DNA of 64,000 nt from Aristolochia californica (Eukaryota; Streptophyta; Magnoliopsida; Piperales; Aristolochiaceae). Numbering within the stretch: position 1 is the stretch's first letter; every line of letters begins with the position of its first letter. The notes below the pieces were generated by a model that saw nothing but the letters and a program-made list of their open reading frames with translations, did not search any database and was not told the DNA's origin. Where the stretch lies: the NCBI GenBank assembly GCA_029961685.1, contig JARWKL010000005.1, positions 3,478,501 to 3,542,500 on the forward strand, written 5' to 3'. The translations under genes were made by a program, and so were the position numbers. This document shows, one piece after another, positions 12,301 to 23,900 of the stretch.

Positions 12301-15300
12301 TCCAACTTTGTTAATAACTAAATGATTAGTTTTACTTCTTTTTCTTTTGTTTTTAATGTGTTGGGTGGGGAAGGGCATGCAGGATCTTGTTATGGCTTCT
12401 CCTTGCATATGCTTGGTTTAAGATCCTCTATGAGGCCTATGGACCCTAAAGATACACTCTGTCTTCTCACTGACTAGACAATATATGCCACAGATTAGTC
12501 ATTGGATAGAAATTGGATGTCACCATGTCCGTTTTCTTATGTTCTATGATTAAACGTTTTTAGAGTTGAAGTAGCTAAATTTTTGGATCTCAGGGTGCTT
12601 GCTAATTTACAGTGAGTTGTCCTTTAAGTATGAATTGTCGACATTGTCCCACGACTCTGTTGACACTGCTATCCTTTACAGGTCAAAGATAAAGAATATA
12701 GAGAGTTCATTCAATTATTGTTACTATTTTGTTTAGAATGTTGAGAATTTTATCAAGAGGCAAAGAATATACCAGATAAAAAACAGCCAGCCAATTACAT
12801 CAAGAAAAACAGATACAAGAAATCATCAATCACAAAATAATTAAAGGTTGATTCTCTGTTGGGAATGCCTGTCCATGCCAAATAATCTGCCATAACAATG
12901 AGCAAGTCATCCAGGATCTGTGAGTTGACCTCATCATGTGCAGAGATTATGTTACTCATTGTTATTCAGTATCTGTTTGTTCTTAGTTTTCTTAGTTGTG
13001 CATATTTGGCTTCCTATTAGCTTAATTGTTCTATTTTTTGCCCAATTCTTTTTCTCAAGTTGTATCGCCCCCAAATTCGACTGCTGGAGTCTCTTCTATT
13101 AGCAGTATAGGCATTGCAGTGCTCAACAATAACTTAACTTAGAGTTTCATCCCTTGCGGAACTCTCGGCTCAAGCATGCCCCATGTGCTCAGCCGTTCCT
13201 TATTGTGTCAGAAAATCAGAAATTCAACACTCAATTTTGTCGAACTTAGAATCTTTTGGATGATATCCTGAGGCTCATGGGATTTGGGGTAAGATGGAGG
13301 TCCTGGATTTGTAGCTGAATCACCTCAGCAACATATTCACTACTCATCAATGGAACAGTTTGTGGTTTCTTTAAGGGTTGAAAGGAATAAGACAAGGAGA
13401 CCCCCTCTCTCCTTTCTTATTCATCTTGATTGGCGAATACTTGTTTTTGATATTCTTTGCAACTAAAGGGAAGGGTTGGATCCAGCCTGTTGCCAAAGAG
13501 GATGATATTGACATTCCCAATCTTCAATTTTCAGATGACACAATCTGTTTTTGTGAAGGAACCTTGGAACAAGTTAGTAGGGTAAAGGTTTTTTCTCAAT
13601 CTTTTCCAGATTACCTCTGGGTAGAAGCACAAAAACCTCTTGAATAGGTAACTAATATAGTAATTAAATTACAAATGAATAACCTTAGTCCTAGGTGATT
13701 TTACTATAGCAGTAGCAGTTCAAATTCAATATTAAGATGATTTCAAAGTATAAGCATGATTAGATTTAAGAATAATAATCAAAATTTTGAAAATAGCTGT
13801 GGAAAGACTCCAATTGAGATTCTAATTTTTAAAGAATCACAACCAAAACATAAACTGAATTCGATTCAAATGATTTCATAGTATAAGCAACTAAGCTTAG
13901 TATGAAATTTCTATGTACACATACTAAATTTCAAATTTAAAGTATTGTGTACTTAGCTTTTTTGAAAAACCTCCTAGTTTTGGCCACTTCCTCTCATGTT
14001 CGAGAATTACAAGTTGTTTGGATGTGAGGGAGAGTGTGAAAACATGTTGGTTAACTATAGCAATGCTTAGTTAATAGTGTGATGCGTGAAATTGATTAAA
14101 TAGAGCTTTATTAAGTCGTAAAAAAACTAGCGATTTATAGTAGTTCTTCTTAGAGAATGATTTTGTCCTTTAAAAAATGGCTAAATCAAGTTTTAAAATA
14201 ATGAAAAAGGCTTAATATTATCGATTTGAGATGCTAATGACAATTATATGTCGGTTGGATGCTCTTTGGCCGGTCGAACGGTTGCTTTGCTAGAATTTGA
14301 ACTTGGGGTTTCTTTGCCAATTATGCTCATTCAAATTTCACAATTAGTTTTTAAGTGATTGTTATCATCAAAATTAGCTTAATGGGGATTTTGAGAGCAA
14401 TAAGATCATTGCAACATATTCCATAGCTTGAGTATAGGATTGGCAATGGGTTAGGTTTGAGTTAGGTCTAGGGTGGGTAACTTAAACCTGTTGTTAAACA
14501 GGTTGACCTGAAGTTGACCTGTTTATTAAATGGGTGTAAATGTAGACCCATACCGGATTCATTTGGGTTCAGGTTGGGTTTGGGTTAACAATTTTCAATA
14601 TGAAAAATAAACAATATAAAATATTATAAGTTTGGGATTTGGGATTAGAATTTTTTGAGCAATTTTTTTGTATTTTCTTTTTATGCTTAGAAAAGGTATT
14701 AAGAGACAATTTTTTTTACTAGTTGAAGCTATATGCTTTGGCTTGAAGGGGAGTAATGGAAGGTATATCTAGGTCTTATTTAGTTTACTTTATTTTCTAA
14801 GTTTTTTTTTTTAGAAAAGAGATTCCTAGGGTTTACAAGCTGCAAGGATATGGTTGTAATTTTTTATTTTTTATTTTTTTATAGGCGAGGGGTTAGAAAA
14901 CCCTAATATCTGCTTTCTCTTTTCTTTCAGCAAATTCCAACATGGTATTAGAGCAGTATGTTTGCGTGGACCAAAACCCAGTTTGTGCTTCATTGAGAGT
15001 TTGCTAGTTTGTGTGCGAAGTTTGTACTCACATCTCAAGTTCGTTATGTGCGGTCTGGACGGTAGAGGGAGTGTTGAGTGGGAAAAGTCCCACATTGATA
15101 AATATTAAAAAACATTGTTGGGTATAAGGTTGAGCAATGGGCCTCCTAAGTGGCTAGTTATCTTAGGATGAAACCAAGTTCAATCTTAACACACTTTTTT
15201 AGTGTGAATTCGAGAAATATGGGGTGGCTAAATTAACTCATAAATCTCATTATAAATGCTAAGAAACTACCATGATGGCACACAACCCGAAGAACATGAC

Positions 15301-18300
15301 CCAAAAACTACCAATGAGTCACTTCAACTATAATTAGAATAAAAAAATTGTCAAAAAATTATAATCCCATGTAGGAGTGTTGTGTTTTATTATCATACAC
15401 CTATTCACCATGATTTCAATCTTATTTTTCCATGCATTTAGAAGTAACCTTATATATAACTGCCACTAGGTGCTTTATTATTGAAATGGTCTGATTATTA
15501 CGTATATGGTTTTCTTCTTTGACAGAGCTAAGGAGGTCTCTTTATGCATTATTCTCTCAATATGGAAGGATCTTGGATGTGGTTAGTCTGAAGACCCCTA
15601 AACTTCAAGGGCAAGCATGGGTTGTCTTCAGTGAAGTTACTGCTGCTAGTGCTGCTGTGCGACAAATGCAGAGTTTCCCATTCTATGATAAACCAATGGT
15701 GTGTTTATATTAGCCAAACTCGCAATGAGTTCTATTATTTCTTTTGGGATTTGTGTCTATGTATAAAACCAGATCCTTTGAGGTGATTGGGTCTGGTCCA
15801 ACCGGGTTCAATCACCTGTTGAATCGGGTATGATGTCATTTTAATTTAAATTTGAAAAATAAAACCAAGATCGTTTGCTTCCCTGATTGACAACTTTTTA
15901 TTATTATTTTTTTTTTTTGGGGAAGCTTGGCCCTTCCCCCTTTCTGTGGGTGGGGGAAGGGCCGCTGCCCTCCCCTGTACAACAGAAGGGGTGAGCCCTT
16001 CCCCACCAGCAAAAAGGGGGGTGAAGCAGAAGGAGTGCATCCCTTCCCTCTCTCCCCCTCCTCTTTGTATCGTGCGGTGGAGTACTCTTTCCCAGTGTGT
16101 GTGACCTGGTGAATCAGCCATACCAAACTGGGTTTTGACCTGATTCTGGGTCTTCAGTATGTGCAACCCTGGGTTCTGGGTCTGTTTGAACCTGGTTCAA
16201 CTGTCCCGTCCGATTTGGGTTTTACAGCTATGGTATGTGTTCTATGAATTGATATTTTATTTGGACAAAGTTCTTAAACCTAAGTGAGGAAAATATTTAA
16301 ATACTTTTCTGCAAGAGTAAAGATATATTTAACCTTTGTTTTGTCTCTGTTCCTTCTACAATAGTATCATCCAAATTTATCATCGCTTGAGTGGTACTTG
16401 GTTCCATAGTGTGATATTGTTTTTTAGTTCATTAGTTATTGTTCTTGTTGTCTTTCGTAGGAAAAAGGACATGTCTTGCTTACTCTCTATTGTAATTGGC
16501 ATTTATGGGGCAGCCAAATGCCTGAACCTTTGTATCATGCGAGTATTGCCGGTTAACCCTTTGAGGTTTCAGAAGGTGGAAAATCACACTTAAGTTCTTG
16601 ATCATTTTGACTATATCTAGCGTCCCACAATACAGTTCATTCTTTTAGAAGAACACAACTATTTTTTATTGAAATTGTTAAGATCCATTCAGAAAGTCGA
16701 ACAAATGATGGAATGGTGAACTTCTGTCAATGGCCTACTTATTTCAGGACATCAAATGCTGGGCCTAGCTTGTGCTTACGTGTGCCAACTGTATTAAATT
16801 TCGACAAAGTCTTTTATGGTCTTTGAGTTTGAAATTACTAACATATTGTAGTGATATGTGAAGTTTGGAATGACGAGCTGGCTGACCCAGACTTAGTTAT
16901 AATGTTATTGGAGGCTCTTTGTTGGCCAGGTTTTAGGTGCTAAAATGCTGCATGAAGATATATAACCTCCTGGTCTACTTTTCTTTTAAGCCTGGAAAAC
17001 TGTTCAAAGGGAGAAATATGTTCCATGCAGATACAGAAACCCAAATGAATAAAACTCTCAAATTTTCTTTTCTTGTCCTTTGGTGCTTTGTCTTTAATAA
17101 CACTCATTTTTATACAATTCTGTGCAAATGATGCTTGACACCTACAGTTAATTGCTAGCTAAAATTCTTAGTGCTGGAAAGATACCTTCAATAAGAGTCA
17201 TAGTTTTTTCGGTAATGAAAGCTCAAGAAATTGGTGCAGAGCACATAGTAGATAAATTCTGCAGGATGAAATACTAAAGGAAAGGAAAGAAAGCTGCTTA
17301 GGAAGATTATTTTTAGTATCTTCTATTTTTTTGGAAAGTCAGCCAAATTAGGAAAGTTCCTTTTTCAAGTCAGCTCTTGTTTCTAGAGAAAGTTAGGGAA
17401 GTCTATTGTTAGTCATTTTTATTTTTGTAGATTGTTTGTCCGAGTCAGTTGTTCCTAAACTGGTTGCTGGAATTTTCTCTATGCCTGATTTTTTATTCCA
17501 AGTAGAACTTTGATTATGGACTTCAGTCCTTGGAAAGTCTTAAAGTATGTAACTTAGCAAGTCTGATAAGAAATTCAGTTCTTGCAGGTGATTATTAATA
17601 TGAGATTCAACAGAACTGTTGTAACTTGGGTTTTAGATTAAATTTAATAGAATTAAAAGAGCACCTTCTTCTCTCCGTTTTCTTAGTTTTGTTTGCTGAA
17701 TCTGTCCACATTCCAACTGCTTCTGAGCTGTGTCAGAAATGCAGAATATCGTTTTACCCTCAAGATATTCCTCCAGAATATTTTGAAGGATCAAAGGTTG
17801 TATGGTTGTTAGTTTTGCCAGGGTTTCAATTTTTTTTTTATAAAAAAAGGTGTTTGTAATATCTGATGTTTTAAAATTATTATAGTTTGATAATTCATGC
17901 ATGATGTTCAGACATTTTCTAGAGTAATTTGGGGAGCATTATGTATCTGGCTTTGCTGAAAATGGTCTCACTTCATTGCTTGGTACAGCGACTACAATAT
18001 GCAAAAACTAAATCTGATTGCGTTGCAAAGGCGGATGGCTCTTTTGTTCCAAGAGAGAAGAAAAAGAAGCTGGAAGAAAAAGGTAACTCTGTGCTGCCAC
18101 TTTGCATCATCAAAGGTGGTTTGATATATTTGGGTTAAATTTAAAAATCACGTGTGTGCATGTTATCATATAAAGTGGCATTTATCTATTTCAGATAATA
18201 TTACATGCATTTGTCTGATAGCACTTTAAAGTAAATGTATATGGAAGTATTCTACGACTACCATGTATTCATCAGTTGGTTTGAGTTGGGCGAACTCCCT

Positions 18301-19273
18301 ACTTCATGAAATAGGTCTCAGTTACTTGGGCTGTATTTAAGCTTTGGCTCTGTCACCCTTAACCATGTAGAAAGCTTTACTTAAACAGTCCACCTGTACC
18401 TCTATTTTTGTTATAAACAATATCTAGCAACCTTTTGAAACCTGGAGATGCTTTTTCAGTTTGTTCCTGGAGGCACTTTTTAGTTTCTAAACCTTAAGAA
18501 AGAGAGTTGCCCCTGCCTATTATTGTTTGACATGCTTTTCTCAAAATCTACATGTTTTTATGTTTGCAGCTGAAAAGAAACGGAAGGCTGAGGAGACACC
18601 CCAGTCTGGTGCTGCTGCAAGTGGAATCGGTTCTCAGGCTAATGGAGGGCCATCTGTAAGATTGCTTGCTTTCATCTTGGCAGTTTCAGACAATTTGCCT
18701 TTTTTACATAAAACATGGAAGAAATATTCTTTTTGAAAATCTCTATCTTCTACTACTTTTTTAAAATCTCAGTCATTTGGCGATTTCATCCATCTGATTA
18801 GTAGGCAAGTATTAACATCGAAATAAAAGCGAACAGCTTTTCTGGGCATGCTGATCTTTCTCGTTTAGTAAGAAAGTAAAATGAGGAAGATGGTTTCCAA
18901 AGTTGTAGACTTTGAACTGGTGTGGTGCTGTCTCATTAGGTGCAAAAGTAGTGAAATTGAAATGAGATACTTGTCTAATCTTTTGTAGGATTCACATGGA
19001 TCACGGCAAGGAAAGGGTGGGCCGGATGCAGCAGCCGATCCTAACAATATTCTTTTCATCCAAAACTTACCTCATGAGACCACTAGTTTGATGCTTCAAA
19101 TGCTATTCCAGCAATATCCAGGCTTTAGGGAAGTCAGAGTAATTGATGCAAAACCAGGTATTGCCTTCGTAGAGTTTGAAGATGAAGTCCAATCATCAGT
19201 TGCCATGCAAGCTCTTCAGGGTTTCAAAATCACTCCGCAGAGCCCCATGGTCATTTCTTATGCCAAAAAGTAA
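6309..19273 (+). CDS. U2B'': U2 small nuclear ribonucleoprotein B'' (U2B'')
   Basis: Core protein of the spliceosomal U2 snRNP in the nucleus; in this family the first RRM binds U2 snRNA stem-loop IV together with U2A'. Exons: 6309-6381, 15526-15698, 17989-18082, 18570-18655, 18989-19273. All introns are GT-AG, phases close, and the product is 236 aa, close to the roughly 232 aa I recall for Arabidopsis. RRM1 (about residues 8-90) shows RNP2 IYVRNL and RNP1 GQAWVVF. A charged EKKKKLEEK linker follows, then RRM2 (about 160-236) with ILFIQNL and GIAFVEF, ending YAKK. The start sits in good context (aaaaccATGc). Intron 1 is 9.1 kb because of a Copia insertion and older debris; the coding sequence is intact. 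Confidence 0.95.
6710..6921 (-). repeat. Copia 3' LTR (212 bp)
   Basis: Starts and ends in the TG/CA arrangement and is flanked on the outer side by tccgg. It contains two copies of the acaagtatgcccttggacca motif. Confidence 0.95.
6935..11263 (-). pseudogene. Copia gag-pol polyprotein, one frame, three premature stops
   Basis: The reading frame spans 1443 codons without a frameshift and is interrupted only by TGA at 11083-11081, TAG at 8368-8366 and TGA at 7696-7694. Domain order is that of Ty1/Copia. Gag comes first, with a CX2CX4HX4C zinc knuckle ([14 protein letters not shown], about codons 263-276). Next are the aspartic protease ([11 protein letters not shown], about 391), integrase with its HHCC finger and catalytic D...D...E region (HSDVWGP, SDSGGEY), RT with YVDDM, and RNase H with ADWAGDP and SSAEAEYRA motifs. 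It resembles RE1-type plant Copia. The stops should block full polyprotein synthesis, so it probably cannot move without help in trans. Confidence 0.95.
11803..11814 (-). other. Copia primer-binding site
   Basis: The minus strand reads tggtatcagagc, complementary to the 3' end of initiator Met-tRNA, directly inside the 5' LTR. The stretch between it and the gag start (11264-11802) is untranslated leader. Confidence 0.95.
11815..12026 (-). repeat. Copia 5' LTR (212 bp)
   Basis: Matches 6710-6921 at 210 of 212 positions and is flanked on the right by the tccgg duplication. Element transcription would start here and run leftward. Confidence 0.95.
12032..13336 (+). other. U2B'' intron 1 sequence, no recognised feature
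   Basis: Ordinary AT-rich intron sequence between the Copia element and the LINE fragment. Only short, stop-broken frames are seen. Confidence 0.5.
13337..13647 (+). pseudogene. LINE reverse-transcriptase fragment
   Basis: The plus frame reads [16 protein letters not shown] and later [13 protein letters not shown], the conserved RT blocks of plant non-LTR (L1-type) retrotransposons; the second is normally FADDT. About 20 codons upstream (13337-13377) extend the match but include a stop. Only about 100 codons of the RT palm remain. There is no endonuclease domain or poly(A) tail, so it is an old truncated relic in the intron. Confidence 0.85.
13671..14942 (+). other. Intron 1 repeat debris with a possible LTR end
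   Basis: AT-rich sequence. 14440-14590 is a run of gggttaggt/aacctg words, partly self-complementary, typical of degraded DNA-transposon ends. A possible 5' LTR ends ccaaca at 14942, followed at 14943-14954 by tggtattagagc, one mismatch from the Copia primer site. The left end of that LTR cannot be found. Confidence 0.4.
14943..15200 (+). mobile_element. Remnant of an LTR element: primer-binding site, short spacer, purine tract, LTR-like start
   Basis: tggtattagagc (14943-14954) is followed about 105 bp later by a purine-rich ggtagagggag (15061-15071), then tgttgagtgggaaaagtcccacattg, a common Copia LTR start. The spacing suggests a miniature element or a large internal deletion. The sequences on the two sides cannot be aligned as matching LTRs, so the structure is uncertain. 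Confidence 0.4.
15699..17988 (+). other. U2B'' intron 2 with a GC-rich repeat block
   Basis: Mostly ordinary intron. At about 15780-16220 lies a foreign-looking block: a T run, then C/G-rich words around cccttccccc, flanked by two direct relatives of aaccgggttcaatc and aacctggttcaactg near 15799 and 16190. This looks like a decayed transposon. The rest (16221-17988) shows nothing recognisable. Confidence 0.4.
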
Positions 19274-20914
19274 CAAATACCTTGTGGGTATTCCTGCTGA
19301 AACTTTTTTCTTCTTCTTTAGTTTTAGCTGGGTGGATGGTGCCCTGTAACTACATCGCAGGCGGAAGCTATTTTTCTTCTTCAATTGATTGCAAATCCCT
19401 TAGATGTAAAATGGAATTTACAACAGCAAGACTGCTATTCTATTGCGTTTTGCTAGTTATAAGATTACAATTGGAGGAGATCGTTGAGCAGAAACAATTG
19501 ACTGTCGTTGATATGCCTAGGAAAGAAAGTGAATCTGAATTCTAGAATGATTTGTTTTAAGTAAAAGAATGCACCTTTGTTAGCAATCAAATATATAACT
19601 TTTTATGTTAGTGAAACCATACGGAAAGTGTCAAAGGAATCTATTAATAAAACAAATTTGGCTAGAGTGTAGTGAAAGAATGGTCTCACATAGATTAATG
19701 AGGACAAATATGTTGAGTTTATTAGTTAGAAAAGAGGTTGTTCTGGCTAGTTATTTTGGGATAGGTTTTGGATCCAATTTCATATAGTACTATAATAGGT
19801 ATTTTATATGTGGGTTTTTACGCAAATTATGCACATGTAAGAGTCCAAAAGGCTTATACGTGTACATGGATTCGTGAGTACAAATATGTTGAGTTTATTA
19901 GTTGGATTTTTTTCCTAAGATATTAATCATTTTGAGGGAGATTCCATTTTCGGATCATTATATTATGTTTTTTAACCATGAACTATAAATTTATTTATGA
20001 CATCAATTGAAGTAAGCATGGGATGAATCGGTGGTGAAAGCGAGTTCAACTACACCTGGTCATCTTTGTCATCTCTTCACCGTATGAAGTGTATTTTGTT
20101 TCAGTACTGCTTATAATGCGGTTGTTAAGCATACTGAGTAAAGAGGATTTCGGGCATGGATGAGGGAATTAAAAGCTTTAAAGCAAAGTCACATGATTAC
20201 TGGTTTTGTGGGAGTGTGAAGAAGAAAGCTTCAAAGTCAGTCCATCCATCATCATTCTCTGTTTCAGTCGGTTTTGGGCATTGAAAAAGATAAATATTCT
20301 TAAACAATGTTGTCTGAAACTTGGTTTCATAACTGGCAACAATTTAAAAAGATGGTGCGGCGGTCAGATGCTTAATAATACTAGGTTTCTAAATGAATGG
20401 TAAGGATCAACCCAATATGGCTCCCACTCCCTGGGCTCGCTGAAGCCTGAAGGAATGTTGGAAAAGGAATTTGATTTCATAAGATCGATCTTTTCGAGGA
20501 GAGCCCAAGAAAGTAAAGGTTGTGACTCCGGCTGTTACAGTTGGGAACCAGAGGCCAAAGATAAGCAGCAGTAATTTTGACTTTAAATGGGGGGAATGTG
20601 CGCAGCGCGCTGCTATCGAGAGTTCACGCTTTCACCTCCGACGCAATTTATTCTCCTCACTAGCTTTTCTTTTTTTTAACTCTGTCATGTCTTACCCTCT
20701 CTGTTCACTATCTTGTGAGTTGTGATTCTCTCTGTCTATTCATTCAAATTCTCCAAAATCCTCAAAAGGCTCCCAATAGATTCAAAGAAATCGTCAAAAA
20801 AGATAAGAAATGAAAACCTCTCTTTCTCTCTCATTCCCTGCTCCGATGGCCAGAGTCTAGCTCGAGTATCTGGCTACCCGTTTCTACCTTTAGGCTTCTT
20901 TATGCATATGAGCA
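19274..20914 (+). other. U2B'' 3' UTR and U2B''-SCAR intergenic region
   Basis: The first 300 bp are the likely U2B'' 3' UTR. The remainder is non-coding. The last 250 bp before the SCAR start are rich in tctctct runs, typical of a plant 5' UTR. A short near-repeat, ggacaaatatgttgagtttattagtt-like, occurs near 19700 and 19878. Confidence 0.5.
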
Positions 20915-23900
20915 ATGCCTATATCGAGATATCAGATTAGGAATGAATACAACTTGGCTGATCCGGAGCTGTACAGAACGGCCGATCGAGATGACCCGGA
21001 AGCAATTCTCGAAGGTGTTGCCATGGCAGGGCTTATCGGGGTTTTGCGCCAGTTGGGGGATCTCGCCGAGTGAGTTCCTCTCTCTCCGAATTCTCTACTT
21101 TTTCTTTTCTTTTACTTTTCCTGGGTTGATAGTCTTTCAGTGGGAAGAAATTTTTCCGTGTTCACAGGTGATTGGACTTGTGTTTGTTTGTTTGATTGTT
21201 TGGTTGTTGAAGAGCTTCTGCACCGAAAATGTGGTTTGTGCGTTTTTTCTGCCTAATTTTGTCGTCCGAAGGTGGACTTCGTATATTGGTTTGGGATTCA
21301 AAATTTGGTCTAGCTTGTGATTTCAGTTAGGTTTCCTGAGATGTTTAGTTACTTTGTTCTTTGGTTTCTGTTTGGGTTAAACATTTAGTAATTGAATTAT
21401 ATTTGCTGGTGTTCTTCTAAGAGGAAATTTTCGAAAACGAATCTGGTTCTATATCTTTTGTCCTTTTCCTCTTTCATTTGTTTTGTCTTATTTGAATGCT
21501 CTTCCCTCAATTTCTTTGAGAATACTCCTATATTTACTTTTTCTGTTTCAAATGACTGGGCATTTCTTAGTAAAGCTGAGAATGTATGTTAAATGCTATC
21601 AACAAAGTTTCTTTTGTGTGTTTTGTTGATTCAGTGGGTTCAGTTCGTTTATCCTGGGGGACTGTCTCCAATTTTTGCCCATTACTTTCTCATTTGTTTG
21701 CTTGAACTCATTATCTAATGTGTAATCTGTTTTTTTTTTAAATTACCGAGTGGATTTCTAAAATCCTTTGGCATTTCTTTTATTTGATTGCTTTCAGGTT
21801 TGAATTTTGTTCTCTGCCGCAAATGAATGGAACACTGCTTCCCAGTTGGACAAATATCATGGATTAATTGCTTGCATTTATAGAATCATACAGAAAGAAG
21901 AGCAAGCTCTGGAAAATTCTTTTTCACCCTGCTTTTATTTTTGTCGGGGTGCTAGTGTCTTCAAACATTTGACAGAAACTTGAATTTAAGTATATGTAAT
22001 CATGTGTGATCTTGTGTTCAGTTTTCTGTAGGCAGTGACTTGCAATATAGTGCTAGGTTGCAAATTAATACCTATGAGGTAGTGAAGCAGCAAGTGTTAT
22101 ATAGTCTATTTGCACCTGTCTAATGGAAATTCACATTAACGATGTATTTAGTTCAATTTTCTGGTGTTTTATAGACAGTATTTACATAATTTGTATTATA
22201 GTCTTATTTGTGCCCCATTCTGCAATTGAAAACAGGTTTGCAGCAGAGATTTTTCATGACCTGCATGAAGAAGTGATGGCCACTTCGGCTAGAGGTCATG
22301 GACTAATGCTGCGCGTCCAACAGCTAGAGGAAGAGTTTCCATCCATTGAGAAGGCTTTTCTCTCTCAAACTAGTCATTCAAGTTTCACTTACAATGGAGG
22401 TCAGTAAACCAATCAAAAGTGAACATGCACTTGTTTTATTTCTGTGCAATTGATTAATCTCTTAGTGTAGTATATTCTTCTTGATTTTGATGGGTTGGAT
22501 TAACACTTTTCAATTCAACATACTTTTTGTTCTTTTCTAGGCCTCGATTGGTGTGTTAATCTTCAAATAGACGAGAATCTTGTTACACGTGGTGACTTGC
22601 CTCGCTTTATTATGGACTCTTATGAGGAATGCCGAGGCCCCCCTCGGTTATTCTTACTGGACAAGTAAGATATTTTTTGCCTCATACTGCTATTTTCTGT
22701 GAAAAAATTCATTGATAATTAGCTCATGTTTAAATCCTTGCCTTGTCTCATAGGTTTGATATTGCTGGAGCTGGAGCGTGTTTGAAGAGGTATTCTGACC
22801 CATCATTTTTCAAGACAGAATTTGCCTCCTCTGGACAGATGAAAGAAGAACTACAAAGAGAGAAGAAAGTGCAGAAAGTTAAGGTATGAGATTCGAAAGA
22901 ACTGTTAGCCTATATTAATTATTAGGACCCGAGAATGTGAAGAGTCCTGTGAAGTGAATGGGACATTATTTAATGTTTTAGCTTCTCATTCCGGTTAGAC
23001 ATATTTTTTGCATTATCAATTGACCGTTTGAAATGACCTCCAGTGATTATGGTATAATGTTTCTCTACCTGTTAACAACTTAAACAGCCATTTTAATCAA
23101 TCAGTTTTTCAGATTTTAGTGTGTAAAGGCTTAATAAGGTTTTGTGCTTCTTTAGTTTGGGAACCAACTGGGCATCATAGAAAGGAATCTGTTCTTCTGC
23201 TAGGGTACAAAAAGTTGTATGGCTTACTTTTTCCTTCTAACAGTTTCCTGATATTGGTACCTGGGGATTATTAGGGTTTCTTAAGCTGCTCAAGTCAAGT
23301 AATAGCAAGAACAGATATAGAAAAGAATTTATCTACAAATATATAGTTATAGATAAAGCTATCTCTATAAACATGCTGTTAATTTGACAGTTCTGTGAAA
23401 TTTTCTTACAATCACATATTTTTGTCTATGTGACAGAAGAAGGGATCTCGCTGGAAGAACTGTGGAACTCCGGAGATTTTCTCAGCATCTGATTTCAGCT
23501 CCCAGTAGGATATCAAACATGATGTTGACTCCCTTTTCCATTTAAATTGGACCATCTTATGTTATCTGACTCTGTCTAATTGCTGTTGAATTTTTCAAAC
23601 CAAGTTTCATGGCATAATTTCTGAGCTGGTGATCATATTGTATTTGACTGATGCAGATTGCAGCAAATAGCATCTGATGAGCCTTGTGACATCTCAGGGA
23701 AAGCCCCTACATTTGGTGTCAGGCTGAAGAAGAGGCACTTGAATGGGTATTACAGTTTAAAAAACAAAAGTTATATGAAGAAAATTCTTGAGACCAATTT
23801 ACTTGACAAAAATTCAGTTTCTGGGGATTCTGTACTAACCTCAAAATTTAAGAGGAGATACAGTGGTTCTGGTGATGCAGTTTCTGAAATACATGAGATT

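Noticed and set aside
15836..16166. Several overlapping frames in U2B'' intron 2
   Set aside because: They come from a C/G-rich decayed repeat; peptides are low complexity and lie within an intron with correct flanking exons.
19282..19545. 87-codon frame after the U2B'' stop
   Set aside because: Lies in the probable 3' UTR and shows no recognisable protein features.
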